From CAWAMR01 sp963783095 (lineage in GTDB: Bacteria > Planctomycetota > Planctomycetia > Gemmatales > Gemmataceae), in the NCBI GenBank assembly GCA_963783095.1, contig CAWAMR010000021.1:124001-188000 (forward strand): DNA of 64,000 nt, read 5' to 3'. How positions within the stretch are numbered: the first letter of the stretch is position 1; every line of letters starts with the position of its first letter. Of the stretch, positions 28,650-38,748 are shown piece by piece. Below the pieces are notes generated by a model that saw nothing but the letters and a program-made list of their open reading frames with translations, had not been told where the DNA came from and did no database searches. Position numbers and translations under genes: made by a program.

Positions 28650-29030
28650 ATGATTGAACTAACCCCCGAACAACAGCAAATCCTGGATGCTTCCAACGGC
28701 TCACCGCCGATCGTGATCGATCCTCGAACGGCAAAGACCTACGTCTTGGTTCCAAAAGCCCCGGAGCCGGTCGATTTTGAAATTCCCGAAGGCATCCGCC
28801 GCTCCCGAGCCGCGCTGCGTCGCGATTTGCCGGAATTGCTGGCGCGTCGCCGAAACCGTGGCAAACTGGTCTGTTATGCGCAAGAGGAACGCGTCGGGAT
28901 AAGCCATGACTACGCCGGACTTATACTGGAATGCGTTCGTCGAAATATCCCATCCAACGAGTTTATCGTCGAGGTGATTCGGCCAGGAGCGGGAAATGAA
29001 GAAGAAATAGAATTTGAACCAAGATACTGA
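28650..29030 (+). CDS. hypothetical protein (126 aa), planctomycete-type
   Basis: The start is set at ATG 28650 because GGAG lies six bases upstream. The in-frame ATG at 28629 is less likely. The N-terminal half ('LTPEQQQILDASNGSPPIVIDPRTAKTYVLVP' in outline) resembles the short antitoxin-like module that precedes many planctomycete conserved hypothetical proteins. The C-terminal half carries 'SRAALRRDLPELLA' and 'NEFIVEVIRPG'. No membrane or export signal is present. No toxin-like partner follows. It is 67 bases downstream of the ceramidase gene. Confidence 0.65.
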   Translation: MIELTPEQQQILDASNGSPPIVIDPRTAKTYVLVPKAPEPVDFEIPEGIRRSRAALRRDLPELLARRRNRGKLVCYAQEERVGISHDYAGLILECVRRNIPSNEFIVEVIRPGAGNEEEIEFEPRY

Positions 29031-29226
29031 TTCCACCAGGGAATGCGTTAATTATGCCCATTTTGCTTGACCACTCCCCCTTCCTTGACCACTCAACCGA
29101 AGTCGCAGTTCGGGGCGAAAGAATTGATTCTGAAAATAGACGGCCAAAAGCGTCAGACAACTTTGCGGACTCCAATGAAGTGGTGGCCACTCTTTTAGCT
29201 GTTGCACCGTAATTCCTCAGTGGAAT

Positions 29227-29808
29227 CTACTTCCTCCGAAATCGCCGAATAAGCCTGCTTATGGCATTGCCTGCCTGTTCCGGCTCCACGACGACTTCGC
29301 GAGGTTGTACAATTCGACCCAATAACACATGTTCCCATTGAGGTAGAAGGTCGCCTTCCCGTCGTACCAACCGGCTATCGATTGCCACACATTCTCCTGC
29401 AATGGCATGCCCTCGGGCTTCTATGATCGTTCTGCAATAGTGGACCCGTTTCCGACACTGATCGCAAAAACGAACCGTCTGATCCTTCGTTGCCTGGAGA
29501 TTGTTCCACTGCTTCGGACAAACAAACTCAAACTTCACCCGGCAATTCTCGATCTTCACCCTCGCCACAACGGCGATCCACGGAATGGGCAGGCCGACCA
29601 TCAGTTGTTTCAGTTCATCTCGGAATAGCATTTGACGCGGATGGTTGTCGGGTAACTGGGCCAGTTCGTGATCGATGCGCAGAAATCGAGATTTGGTTAC
29701 GGATTCGGCATCTCCGCGTTCTTCCAGCCAGTCGGCGTAGACGAGACGAGTGACGTTATCCGCGGGATTGGACAGGATCTTCGCCAGAAAGGCATCTTCA
29801 TCGGTCAT
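29227..29808 (-). CDS. TIGR02996-domain protein with Cys cluster
   Basis: A 193-residue protein whose N-terminus is the planctomycete repeat-companion domain (TIGR02996: 'EDAFLAKILSNPADNVTRLVYADWLEERGD' in parts). Residues 100-135 contain 'CPKQWNNLQ' and 'FCDQCRKRVHYC', a cysteine/histidine arrangement that could bind zinc. A basic C-terminal tail ('RLIRRFRRK') follows. The domain is almost restricted to Gemmata-like planctomycetes and its function is unknown. This gene is a strong taxonomic marker for the window, together with the leucine-rich protein at 53651. Confidence 0.82.
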   Translation of the reverse strand: MTDEDAFLAKILSNPADNVTRLVYADWLEERGDAESVTKSRFLRIDHELAQLPDNHPRQMLFRDELKQLMVGLPIPWIAVVARVKIENCRVKFEFVCPKQWNNLQATKDQTVRFCDQCRKRVHYCRTIIEARGHAIAGECVAIDSRLVRREGDLLPQWEHVLLGRIVQPREVVVEPEQAGNAISRLIRRFRRK

Positions 29809-29953
29809 GGATGATTCTCCAGAAGGAATCGTTTTTTTCTCTTTCGGATCTGTTTTTCGTGCAATTCGGCCTCGTTACAGCGTTCGCTCTTACGCTATCA
29901 TCTCATGAGTGGGACACAGTTGCAATTGGACGGGTTCACCAGGATCAATCGCC

Positions 29954-31458
29954 ATGCGTAAAAGATTGCTCATCGGAACGTGCGCTTCGCTGGCGCTTCT
30001 GTTGGTTCTTCCATCCCAATTACCTGCCGGCGACCTCGAAACTGCCAAAGTCGATGTTTTGATTACCGAAGCACTCAAGTCGTGGAATGTCCCCGGCGCA
30101 GCGGTCGTCATCGTCGATGGTGAAAAGATTCTCTACCTCAAAGGCCACGGCATCCGCGAAAAGGGCAAGCCGGAGCCGATCACTGCGGATACCCTCTTTC
30201 CGCTCGCTTCGTGCAGCAAAGCATTCACGACAACCTTGATGGCCATGCTCGTCGATGATGGCAAGATCGGCTGGGATGATCCCGTCCGCAAGCATCTGAA
30301 AACATTCAAACTCTCCGATCCCAATGCCGATGCACTGGTTTCGCTCAGCGATCTGGTTTCGCATCGCACGGGCGTTGCCTCCCACGATTTGTTGTGGTAT
30401 CGAGCGGCCTGGAATCAGGATGAAATGATTCGTCGAATCGGCAAGGTTCCTCTGAGCAAACCGTTTCGCACCGCGATGCAGTATCAAAGCATCATGTTCA
30501 CCGCTGCGGGCCACGCCATTGCCAATGCCGCAGAGAAACCTTGGCAGGAACTGATTCAAGAACGCATCTTCGACCCGTTGGAAATGAAATTGTCCAGCGT
30601 CACGACCCCGATCGCGTTCAAGGTGAAAAATCGCACTTCCGGGCATCGACCGAATCGCAATGGAGTGGTTGTCGTGCCCTGGTATGTACAAGAGGAGCCT
30701 AACGCGGCGGGGTCGATCAATGCTTCAGCGCGCGATCTCGTTCCGTGGTTGCAACTGCATTTGAACGAAGGCAGACACGGCGATCTTCAACTTGTTTCAT
30801 CTGACAATTTGCTCAAGACCCGTACACCGCATATCGTGATTCCCCTCGAAGGGCAAAATGCCGAAGAGCATCCCGAAACACAGTGCATGAGTTATGGAAT
30901 GGCTTGGAACATCCAGGATTATCGAGGTGAGAAACTGATTTCGCATGCAGGAATCATCGACGGTTTTCGCGTTCATCTCACCATGATCCCGAAGCGCAAG
31001 ATTGCTCTGGGAATTCTCTGCAATTTGCACGCGACGCGGATGAATCTGGCGCTGAGCAACAACATCGTCGATCTGATCCTGGGAGTTCCCGGCAAACGAG
31101 ACTGGAACAAGCACTATCTCCAACTTGCCGACGCACAGCCGAGGCGAACAGGGAGCACGAAAAACTTTTGAAGGAGCAACGAAGAGCGGGCACCAAGCCG
31201 ACTCTGCCGCTGGAAAAATATGTCGGGGAATATGTTGATCCAGCATATGGCACAGCGCAGATCACTTTGGAAAATGGCGAGCTAATCTGGAAATGGAGTC
31301 GATTCCGCTACAAGTTAGAGCACTACCAGGATGATATTTTCCGAATCCATGAAGAGATTCTCGGCGACCCGATGTTGGAATTTCACATTGCACAAAAGCG
31401 TGTCGAGACGATGAGCGTTCTCAACGTCAAGTTTCGACGACGAGGCGACAAAAAATAG
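29954..31458 (+). CDS. exported serine beta-lactamase-like hydrolase with DUF3471-type tail (frameshifted)
   Basis: Penicillin-binding-protein/beta-lactamase superfamily hydrolase of about 500 residues. The start at 29954 begins the signal peptide ('MRKRLLIGTCASLALLL'). The SxxK motif is 'SCSKAFT', the second motif is 'YQSIMF' (Tyr-x-Ser instead of Tyr-x-Asn) and the third is 'SHAGIIDGF'. A C-terminal beta-barrel ('LEKYVGEYVDPAYGTAQI', 'DPMLEFHI') matches DUF3471-type tails. A single-base frame change near 31135 splits the two parts. Restoring a G in CAGGCC fixes it. It is probably a peptidase or esterase acting on D-amino acid or ester substrates outside the cytoplasm rather than a resistance enzyme. 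Confidence 0.83.
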
Positions 31459-31633
31459 AATGATGTGGGGGCTGAATTCATCCGTTCTGACAGAGTCTGA
31501 CGCGTTAGCGAAGTGAGAGGCGTGTTCTTCGCTGACCCTTCAGGCTCCGACGAACACGGGGTAGACAGCAGTTGACCGAAAAGAGTAACTTATCGCGATC
31601 GTAAAGATTACCTTCAACTCAGGAACGGCGACC

Positions 31634-34399
31634 ATGCGCTTAATACATCACTCTCGTTTCCGTTCGAGCAACTACCTTTCCATCTCTGTCGCCATCCTGT
31701 TTGTCGTGGCACCGATTGCCCACTCATCACCCCCGGCCCAAAAAGTCCCGGAGCGGAAAAAAGATCCCGATCCGGGCGATTTCGATCGGCTCGCTGAAGT
31801 CTTCGCTCCTGCCAAGACACCCAATATCAAGGGGAAGAAATGGGTAACCATAGACACAGGTCCGTCCAATTGTCCGTCAACTCTCGATGGTTGGCTTATC
31901 GAGGACAATCCCAAACAGCTGAAGATCCTCGATTTTAGGGGCGACGTGCATCGACTGCGGCGACCCACGGCAGATGAAAATCGTCCCCGAATCAAAGAAG
32001 AAAAAGGCGGTGGGATCTTACTTGGCAATATCCAAAAGGCCGACCACTCTGTCGCGTGGAAAATTCAGTCCGAAGATTTCCCCGCCAAAGCTCGAAAGTT
32101 TCTGGCCGATGGTCCACCACAGGAAAAAGCAGAGTCGGGTGTCTTTGGCTTCTATCGCGAAAAGTATTCGCTCGCAGCGCACGCGCTCGATGCCGCTCGA
32201 TTTGCACTTTATGCTCACCACCAGGGAGAAAAAACACTTGCCTCGGAATGCTACCATTGCGCTTGCGATGCCCAGAAAAAGTATCAGTTTCGCTATGGTG
32301 ATCGGGAAAACGCCAGTAAACTCCACGAGTTTGCGGCCCTGGACATCGCTTCGGGCCAGCGCAATGGTGCGATCTTCTCTGCCCACGGCGGCACTTCACG
32401 CAAGGAACTTCAAGCCTGTTGGGAAACGCTTGCCGCGATTCCCTACCAGCCTTATCGCGATGAAGCCCGGCAGATGGTCAAGCATTATCGGAGCCTTTTG
32501 GAGGAAGATCGAGCATGGGTCGAGTCGAAACCCAATGCGCTGGCAAAGATGACGGAAGACCAGAAAGTTGCCTACTGGCTCTATCACCTGCGAGATTTGG
32601 CAGTGGGACAATGGTCCGATCCAGGGAGATGTTACGTGTTGGCTCCATCCTTCTTTGGTGTAAACGATAGGGACACAAAACATCCCAACGCAGCGATGGA
32701 GTTGAAGAAACTGGGGCTGGTCGCACTCCCGCAACTAATTGCCCACCTCGACGATGCCCGTCCGACGCGTTGCAAAGGCCACTGGCGGAGTTACTCACCC
32801 GATGGTCAGTATCTGCTTCGTTACGGCGACTGCTGCCAGCAGATATTCGAGAGCATCACCGGCAAAACGATTGCCTCGGATTACCCGATCCAAGACGGCA
32901 AGGGTCAAGAATGCAAGGAGAACGCCCAGCGCTGGTGGCGAGACTTCCAAAAGAAGGGCGAAAAACAATGGCTGATTGAGGCCACGGAAGTCGGCGACGG
33001 CGATAGTCCCGTGAATGCCGAGCGCCTGGCGGCAAAGTACCCGGAAGTCGCTTTGGCAGCGATCGGCAAAGGTGCTCGCGCGAGCAAAACTGCCACGATC
33101 CGAAGCAGCCTGGTTGTAACCGCCGACCAACTCAAAGACGAAAAGCTGGTGGACTTCCTGAAACAAGAAATCGAAGGACCGTTCCTCGACTCGCGCGTGA
33201 AGGCAGCGCGTGCCCTGGCGGTGCGCGGCGAACCGGAAGGAGCCAAGGTATTGCTGCGCGAATGGAGAAAACTAGACGGGACCAAAGTGAACCTTTTTGA
33301 ACAGGGTTGGGCCGTCGATGATTTGACCAGTGCTCTGATCAGCTGCGGTGATCCAACGGTCATACGACGTATAGGCGAGGTAACGCCCGACCACGACGTT
33401 AACACCCGACAAAAGATCGTCAACGATTTGTGTTTGGTTGAAAAAGATCTGCGCGGCAAGCCGTTATCCAGCGAAACAGTAATCGCGATCGAGGATTTAC
33501 TCATCAAGTTGATGATGGATATGGAGCAGACACGGTCCTATTCATCGCGAGGAAACAAGCCGTTGAACGAACCGGCCCTGGGCGATCTGGCGACTGAAGC
33601 ATTGGTAGGCAGGTGGAAGAATTACGAGTTGTTCGACATCACCGCGCCATTCCAGGTCCGCGCGAGGCAGCGAGCGGAAGTGAAGAATGTTTGGCTGAAA
33701 AAGCGCGGCAAGGAGCCGGTGCCCGTGCCGCCGCAACGTCGAATCGCGCCTGCACCCGAGGCCAAGGTGCAACCGTTACTTCAGGCTTATGTCGATGCGA
33801 AATCATCCCAGGATCGGAACCTGGCGACCAAGCCCATTGAGGATCTGGGACTATCTGCGCTGCCTGCTGTCCGAAAAGTCTTGACCAATCTCAAAAAGGA
33901 TCATCCTGCACTGAAAGACATGCAAGCTTTGGCTGCTCGAGTCGCTTTAATTGTCGGAGAGGTCCATTTTGCCCCCGATTCTTTCAAGCCGACAGATGAA
34001 CTGCGTCGTAAAATTGAAGGATTGCAGGGGAAACCGATAACCGTGGACAAGATCATGAAGCTGCTGGGCGATGTCTCAGCGGCAACGCCCAAGGGTGTTC
34101 GCGGAGTTAGAATCACATTGGAACGCATTGGCGATGATCTGGGAATATACCTTGTGGTCACCTTGATCGCCGACAAACCCGTTCCCGAAGGTTTGGCACC
34201 TCAGTTGACCTACGGAAGTCGCATTACGATCGATGAGAAGCAACTGGGGGGCGGAACCGGCGGGATGGCAGGCATCGGTCATGAGGTGGGGCTTGCGGCG
34301 ATTGATTGGAACGACTTCTCAAAAAATCTGAAAACAGCGTTTGAGGCCCGGCCCGATCAATATTTGTTCGTACAGGTCCATTGTGCTTATATGCGTTAG
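31634..34399 (+). CDS. large exported hypothetical protein (921 aa)
   Basis: An uninterrupted 921-codon frame with a signal peptide (residues 1-33, hydrophobic 'ISVAILFVVAPIAHS'). An SH3-like N-terminal part ('DGWLIEDNPKQLKILDF') is followed by a long helical region with HEAT-like segments ('DSRVKAARALAVRGEPEGAKVLLREW'). The C-terminal domain is beta-rich ('GVRGVRITLERIGDDLGIYLVVTL'). No catalytic motif was recognised. The absence of frameshifts over 2.8 kb contrasts with neighbouring genes. It is probably a periplasmic structural or scaffold protein. Confidence 0.72.
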   Translation: MRLIHHSRFRSSNYLSISVAILFVVAPIAHSSPPAQKVPERKKDPDPGDFDRLAEVFAPAKTPNIKGKKWVTIDTGPSNCPSTLDGWLIEDNPKQLKILDFRGDVHRLRRPTADENRPRIKEEKGGGILLGNIQKADHSVAWKIQSEDFPAKARKFLADGPPQEKAESGVFGFYREKYSLAAHALDAARFALYAHHQGEKTLASECYHCACDAQKKYQFRYGDRENASKLHEFAALDIASGQRNGAIFSAHGGTSRKELQACWETLAAIPYQPYRDEARQMVKHYRSLLEEDRAWVESKPNALAKMTEDQKVAYWLYHLRDLAVGQWSDPGRCYVLAPSFFGVNDRDTKHPNAAMELKKLGLVALPQLIAHLDDARPTRCKGHWRSYSPDGQYLLRYGDCCQQIFESITGKTIASDYPIQDGKGQECKENAQRWWRDFQKKGEKQWLIEATEVGDGDSPVNAERLAAKYPEVALAAIGKGARASKTATIRSSLVVTADQLKDEKLVDFLKQEIEGPFLDSRVKAARALAVRGEPEGAKVLLREWRKLDGTKVNLFEQGWAVDDLTSALISCGDPTVIRRIGEVTPDHDVNTRQKIVNDLCLVEKDLRGKPLSSETVIAIEDLLIKLMMDMEQTRSYSSRGNKPLNEPALGDLATEALVGRWKNYELFDITAPFQVRARQRAEVKNVWLKKRGKEPVPVPPQRRIAPAPEAKVQPLLQAYVDAKSSQDRNLATKPIEDLGLSALPAVRKVLTNLKKDHPALKDMQALAARVALIVGEVHFAPDSFKPTDELRRKIEGLQGKPITVDKIMKLLGDVSAATPKGVRGVRITLERIGDDLGIYLVVTLIADKPVPEGLAPQLTYGSRITIDEKQLGGGTGGMAGIGHEVGLAAIDWNDFSKNLKTAFEARPDQYLFVQVHCAYMR

Positions 34400-34449
34400 G
34401 CCCTTGCGGTTCCTCTATCAACGAAAGAACGGGAAAATCCCCGATCGAT

Positions 34450-34908
34450 TCAGGTGATCTCAATCGGCGTCGGGTTCTCAGCCAACATGTAGTCGGCAAA
34501 ACTCATCTGGATCGAAATAGCGTGATCGCCGGCATTGAAGTTGATACTCGCGTTTAAGCCCAGTGCCGGATCGACGAATGTCGGCAAGGCAAACAAACTT
34601 CCAAAAGGCGGGATCGAACCGGGTTCGAGCGTCGTCAGCGCCAGCACCTCTTCCTTGGTAGCAAAACGGGTCGATTTCACTTCGAGCGCTGATCGAGCTT
34701 TCTTGCTGTCCAACTTCCTATCGGCGGGAACGACCAACATGACAAACCGCTCGCCCGCCTTCACCACCAGCGCCTTGGCTCCGGAACAGAGTTCGACTCC
34801 CCGCACCGCAGCGGCCTGCTCGCTGGTGAAGACGGGTTCATGGTGAGAGATGGAAAATGGGATTTTGGCCTCGGTCAACCGAAGCTGTATCCGTTCAAAG
34901 ATGGTCAT
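34450..34908 (-). CDS. YbaK/EbsC-type aminoacyl-tRNA deacylase
   Basis: A 152-residue protein of the YbaK/ProRS-editing family, which hydrolyses mischarged aminoacyl-tRNAs in trans. Visible family features are 'HHEPVFTSEQAA', 'GAKALVVKA' with the conserved Lys, 'DRKLDSKKAR' and the substrate loop 'LEPGSIPPFG'. The C-terminal 'LNASINFNAGDHAISIQMSFADYM' closes the barrel. The length is normal for a stand-alone editing domain. It is convergent with the large exported gene and divergent from the RNase Z gene. Confidence 0.85.
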   Translation of the reverse strand: MTIFERIQLRLTEAKIPFSISHHEPVFTSEQAAAVRGVELCSGAKALVVKAGERFVMLVVPADRKLDSKKARSALEVKSTRFATKEEVLALTTLEPGSIPPFGSLFALPTFVDPALGLNASINFNAGDHAISIQMSFADYMLAENPTPIEIT

Positions 34909-35030
34909 AAGTTTCCCAACTCGCTTGTCGGTCGTTCATGGGAATCAGCAGCAAGAACGAACCTCAGGGGTGTTTTTTCACACCATTAATCATTAACAAA
35001 ATAGCAGGGACAAAGAAAGGATCCAAGTCG

Positions 35031-36035
35031 ATGATCGATGTTGCTTTACTCGGAACCGGCGGCACGATGCCGCTGCCGGGCCGTTACCTCTCCAGCTTGC
35101 TGGTTCGCTTCGCCGGCCGGCTTATCCTGTTCGATTGCGGAGAAGGAACGCAGGTCAGTCTACGGCAACTCGGCTGGGGTTTGAAGGACATCAGTCATGT
35201 CTTGATTACCCATTTTCATGCCGATCACATCTCTGGATTGTCAGGATTGTTGCTCACAATTGGCAATAGCGGACGAACCGAGCCGCTGACGATTGTCGGT
35301 CCATTTGGGATTGAGAAGGTCGTCAAGAGCTTGCGAGTCATTGCGCCACGTTTACCGTACAAGATCGTTTTCAAAGAGATGACCGGGAGGGGGGATGAAC
35401 CGCTCGCAATCGATGCCTTGCGCCTGACCTGTGCCCTCGGGGACAACAACAAGGACGACGATCCGGAATCTGGGTCCGAAATCAACCCATCAATCTATGA
35501 AGAATCCGCGGAATTAACCTGTGCTCTCGGCGATCACGAAATGACCTGCCTTGCATATCGAATTGATCTGCATCGCGGGCGCGCTTTCCGCCCAGAAAAG
35601 GCACGCGAACTGGGTATCCCAGAGGGTCCGCTGTGGGGACTCCTTCAGAAAGGGAAATCCGTACCCCATGAGGGCAAAATCGTCGCCCCCGATGATGTAC
35701 TCGCCCTGCCTCGACCCGGCTTGGCGATGGGATTTCTCACCGATAGCCGACCGACTGCCCGACTCATCGATTTTTTCAAGGATGTAGATCTATTGGTCAG
35801 CGAAGGGACTTACGGCGATCCGGCGGACAAGGACAAGGCTGTCGAGAACAAGCACATGACCTTTGGCGAGGCCGCAGCGCTGGCTTCAGCGGCCCGCGCG
35901 AAAAGGTTGTGGCTAACGCATTTCAGCCCCGCGCTCCCCAATCCCGATTTTTTCCGTCGAGAGGCAGAGAGCGTTTTTCCTGGAGTAGTAATCGGGCGGG
36001 ACGGGATGACAACGACGTTGAGTTTTGCGGATTGA
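35031..36035 (+). CDS. rnz: ribonuclease Z with acidic insertion
   Basis: Metallo-beta-lactamase-fold tRNA 3' endonuclease. The start at 35031 ('MIDVALLGTGG') is chosen because homology begins here, although the frame opens at 34938. Zinc ligands are in 'THFHADH' (His61, His63, Asp65, His66), with a later 'TDSRPT' Asp and 'HFSPAL' His. Between the two halves lies an acidic insertion after 'LTCALGD' that ends in a second 'LTCALGD' (about 35427-35447 and 35517-35537), so an extra segment of roughly 30 residues appears to have arisen by partial duplication. The frame is intact. Length 334 is slightly over that of most bacterial RNase Z. Confidence 0.88.
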   Translation: MIDVALLGTGGTMPLPGRYLSSLLVRFAGRLILFDCGEGTQVSLRQLGWGLKDISHVLITHFHADHISGLSGLLLTIGNSGRTEPLTIVGPFGIEKVVKSLRVIAPRLPYKIVFKEMTGRGDEPLAIDALRLTCALGDNNKDDDPESGSEINPSIYEESAELTCALGDHEMTCLAYRIDLHRGRAFRPEKARELGIPEGPLWGLLQKGKSVPHEGKIVAPDDVLALPRPGLAMGFLTDSRPTARLIDFFKDVDLLVSEGTYGDPADKDKAVENKHMTFGEAAALASAARAKRLWLTHFSPALPNPDFFRREAESVFPGVVIGRDGMTTTLSFAD

Positions 36036-36051
36036 GCCGACAGAAATGAAA

Positions 36052-36077
36052 TGGGCGGACCATGGCATGGTCCGCCC
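36052..36077. terminator. convergent-gene hairpin terminator
   Basis: A perfect stem TGGGCGGACC/GGTCCGCCCA around a six-base loop lies between rnz (stop 36035) and the convergent small gene ending at 36108. No long T tract, but position and stem strength favour a terminator. Confidence 0.68.
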
Positions 36078-36107
36078 AAAATCGAACGACCTGAAGGCGT
36101 TGGCCTA

Positions 36108-36428
36108 CTACTTGTATTCCAACTTGGTGACGGTCAAAACCATCTTGTCGCCGACCTTCTTGACGGTACCGGTCACTTTGCCGGCTTTGGTTTCCTGGCA
36201 AACATCGTCGTGATATTTACCGCTGGCATCCTTATCGAACCAATAGGTGGTAGTCGTGTCGCCCTTCTTCACAAGAAAGGCAACTTCGCACTTGGCGGAC
36301 TTCTTCAACTCGCACTTGCCGCAAACGACAGTACCTTCCATCGTGACTTCTTTGTCAGCTGCGAAGCTTGAACCGGAAAATGCAAAAAAGGCAACACCTA
36401 AAACCAGAGCAACGAGAGAACGAACCAT
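36108..36428 (-). CDS. small exported DUF6370-like protein
   Basis: A 106-residue protein from ATG 36428. The longer in-frame extension to 36668 is rejected because the signal peptide ('MVRSLVALVLGVAFFAF') begins here. The mature part is a small beta domain with a CxxC pair ('VCGKCELKKSAKCEV') and 'KYHDDVCQETKAGKVTG', four cysteines in all. Planctomycetes have many paralogues of this type. The function is unknown, and metal or cofactor binding is possible through the cysteines. Confidence 0.78.
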   Translation of the reverse strand: MVRSLVALVLGVAFFAFSGSSFAADKEVTMEGTVVCGKCELKKSAKCEVAFLVKKGDTTTTYWFDKDASGKYHDDVCQETKAGKVTGTVKKVGDKMVLTVTKLEYK

Positions 36429-36655
36429 GGGGTGAGGAACCTCCACATAAGTGCGAGATCGATGCACAACCAAGCCACCGCGGCTTGGGACGCTGTTTAT
36501 CTCACAGATAGGTGAGAGTATACTGTCTTTGGCAAATTGAAGCAACAGGGGAGCGACCGCTTTCAAAAAATCATTCCCTCGGCGGCATTGACGTTGCAAC
36601 CTGCGCGGCCTAATATGGTTTTTTTCCCGGCGGCATCTTTTTCGATTCGAGTTCA

Positions 36656-37529
36656 ATGGACGCCGCAATCCGCAAAGCCGAAGTCCTGATCGAGGCCCTC
36701 GATTACATCCGGACCTTCCGCGACCGTCAAACCGTTATCAAACTCGGCGGCAGCGCCATGGAAGATCCGGTTGCACTGCGCAACCTTGCAATCGGTTGTC
36801 TTCCTGGCAACCGTCGGCTTCCATCCCATTCTCATTCACGGCGGAGGCAAACCGATCGATCGAGCGATGGCCGCTTCCGGCTTGCAGCCGAGAAAGATTC
36901 AAGGCCGCCGTTATACTGACGACGCGACTCTCTCCATCGTTGTTCGAGTCCTCACCAAGGAGATCAATCGGGATATTGTCCATCAAATCCGCGAACTGGG
37001 TGGCCGAGGTGTTGGTCTATATGGCAATGCCCTGCAAGCCTTGCAAGGCGAACGGCTCCAGCTCGCCGGTGCCGACGGCGGGTCGATTGATCTGGGCCGG
37101 GTCGGTCAGGTGACGAAGGTCGATGTTGATCTGATCTCCGATTTTGCACGAGCGCTAGTAATCCCAGTGATTCCGTCGCTCGCCTACGATGAGAATTCGG
37201 ATTGGCTCAATATCAACGCCGACACCGCTGCCGCTGCGGTGGCTTCACAAATGAGGGCAGCCAAGCTGGTCATGTTGACCGACACACCCGGTATCCTGCG
37301 CGATAAGGCCGATCCGAAGACATTGATTACCAGTCTCACCGCTTCAGGGTGCGAACAGCTTATTCGCGACAAGATCATCGACAGCGGGATGATCCCAAAA
37401 GTTGAAGCCTGTCTGGATGCAGTGAAGAACGGTGTCGGCAAGACCCACATAATCGATGGCCGATTGCGGTATTCCTTGCTCCTGGAGATTTTCACTCACA
37501 CCGGTATTGGAACCGAGATTGTGATGTAA
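36656..37529 (+). CDS. argB: acetylglutamate kinase (frameshifted)
   Basis: Second step of arginine biosynthesis, phosphorylating N-acetylglutamate in the cytoplasm. Motifs are 'VIKLGGSAMED' (N-terminal Lys and glycine loop), 'LIHGGGKPID', 'NINADTAAAAVA' and 'LTDTPGIL'. At 36787-36793 the frame moves between 'ALRNL' and 'SVVFLATVGFHPI'. Restoring GC to give TTGCGCAA yields 'RNLAQSVVFL' and a 291-residue protein of normal length. It is followed directly by argD with no gap (TAA then ATG), so the arginine genes form an operon. Confidence 0.92.
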
Positions 37530-38735
37530 ATGTTGACTTCGAAGAAAACCATCGAATTGTTTGGCCGCTATGTCATCGGCAACTACACCCGCTACCCCGT
37601 TTGCCTGGTGCGTGGAGAAGGTTCGTATATTTGGGATGCTGAGGGGATGCGCTATCTCGATTTTTTCCCCGGCTGGGGTTGTGGTCTGCTGGGACACTGT
37701 CCGGAGCGTGTCGTCAAGGCAGTCCAGGAGCAGGTCGCCGAGTTGATTCACGTCCCGAATACGTGGTATGTCGAGTCGCAAGGATTGCTGGCAAAAGAAT
37801 TGAGCACGCGCACCGATTTTGATGGACGATGTTTCTTTTGCAACAGTGGTGCCGAGGCCAATGAAGCCGCGATCAAGCTTGCTCGCCTCAACGGTAAAGG
37901 CACGGGAGCCAATGGCTCGGATCGTTACAAGATCATCACCATGCTCAACAGCTTCCACGGCCGAACGATGGGAGCCTTGTCGGCAACGGCCCAGCCAAAG
38001 TATCACCAGGGAGTCGGGCCGATGTTGCCCGGCTTCCTTTATTCACCCTACGGCAATCTCGATGCAGTCGCAAAATTGATCGATAGCGAGACGATCGCAG
38101 TGATGCTGGAACCGGTGCAGGGTGAGGGAGGAATCAACATCCCACCCGCTGGATATATGGAAGGTTTGCGAGAACTTTGCGATCGACATAAGCTGCTTCT
38201 GATTTGCGATGAGGTGCAAAGTGGCATGGGCCGAACGGGCAAGTGGTACGCTCATCAGCACTGGAAGGTAAAGCCCGACATCGTCACACTCGCAAAAGCA
38301 CTGGGTGGCGGCGTCGCGGTCGGTGGTTTGGTCGCTCGCCCCGACGTGGCGGATAAATTGAAACCGGGCACTCATGCTGCGACCTTTGGAGGAAATCCCA
38401 TCGCCTGTCGAGCGGCGCTGGCAACCATCGAGACGATAGAGAAAGACGGCCTGCTGGCCCGGGCGGACGCCATCGGCACGCGGTTCCTCGACTTCTTCAC
38501 AGCACTCAAAGAACGTACGCCGCTCATTTCGGAAGTGCGCGTAAAGGGGGCGATGATTGGAATTCAACTTGCAACCGATGGGACTCCGGTCGTCGCCGAA
38601 TGTTTGAACCGCAAATTGCTCGTCAACTGTACGCACCAAACCGTGATCCGTCTTCTTCCCGCTCTCAACCTGACGGATGCACTGATTGATGAGGGATGCG
38701 GCATTCTCGAAGAGGTTTTACTCGCCATGCATTGA
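37530..38735 (+). CDS. argD: acetylornithine aminotransferase
   Basis: PLP-dependent class III aminotransferase, intact at 401 residues. Conserved elements are 'FFCNSGAEANEAAIKLAR', 'SFHGRTMGALSAT', 'EPVQGEGGI', 'DEVQSGMGRTGK' and the PLP lysine in 'TLAKALGGG'. 'HAATFGGNPIACRAA' follows. It converts N-acetylglutamate semialdehyde to N-acetylornithine. The ATG immediately follows the argB stop. The downstream gene argF is separated only by a paired inverted repeat. Confidence 0.92.
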   Translation: MLTSKKTIELFGRYVIGNYTRYPVCLVRGEGSYIWDAEGMRYLDFFPGWGCGLLGHCPERVVKAVQEQVAELIHVPNTWYVESQGLLAKELSTRTDFDGRCFFCNSGAEANEAAIKLARLNGKGTGANGSDRYKIITMLNSFHGRTMGALSATAQPKYHQGVGPMLPGFLYSPYGNLDAVAKLIDSETIAVMLEPVQGEGGINIPPAGYMEGLRELCDRHKLLLICDEVQSGMGRTGKWYAHQHWKVKPDIVTLAKALGGGVAVGGLVARPDVADKLKPGTHAATFGGNPIACRAALATIETIEKDGLLARADAIGTRFLDFFTALKERTPLISEVRVKGAMIGIQLATDGTPVVAECLNRKLLVNCTHQTVIRLLPALNLTDALIDEGCGILEEVLLAMH

Positions 38736-38748
38736 AAATATACTCTCC

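Noticed and set aside
29054..29212. 52-codon plus-strand frame after the hypothetical gene at 28650
   Set aside because: It has an ATG and fair codon use but no recognisable family or ribosome binding site, so it is left as unannotated gap.
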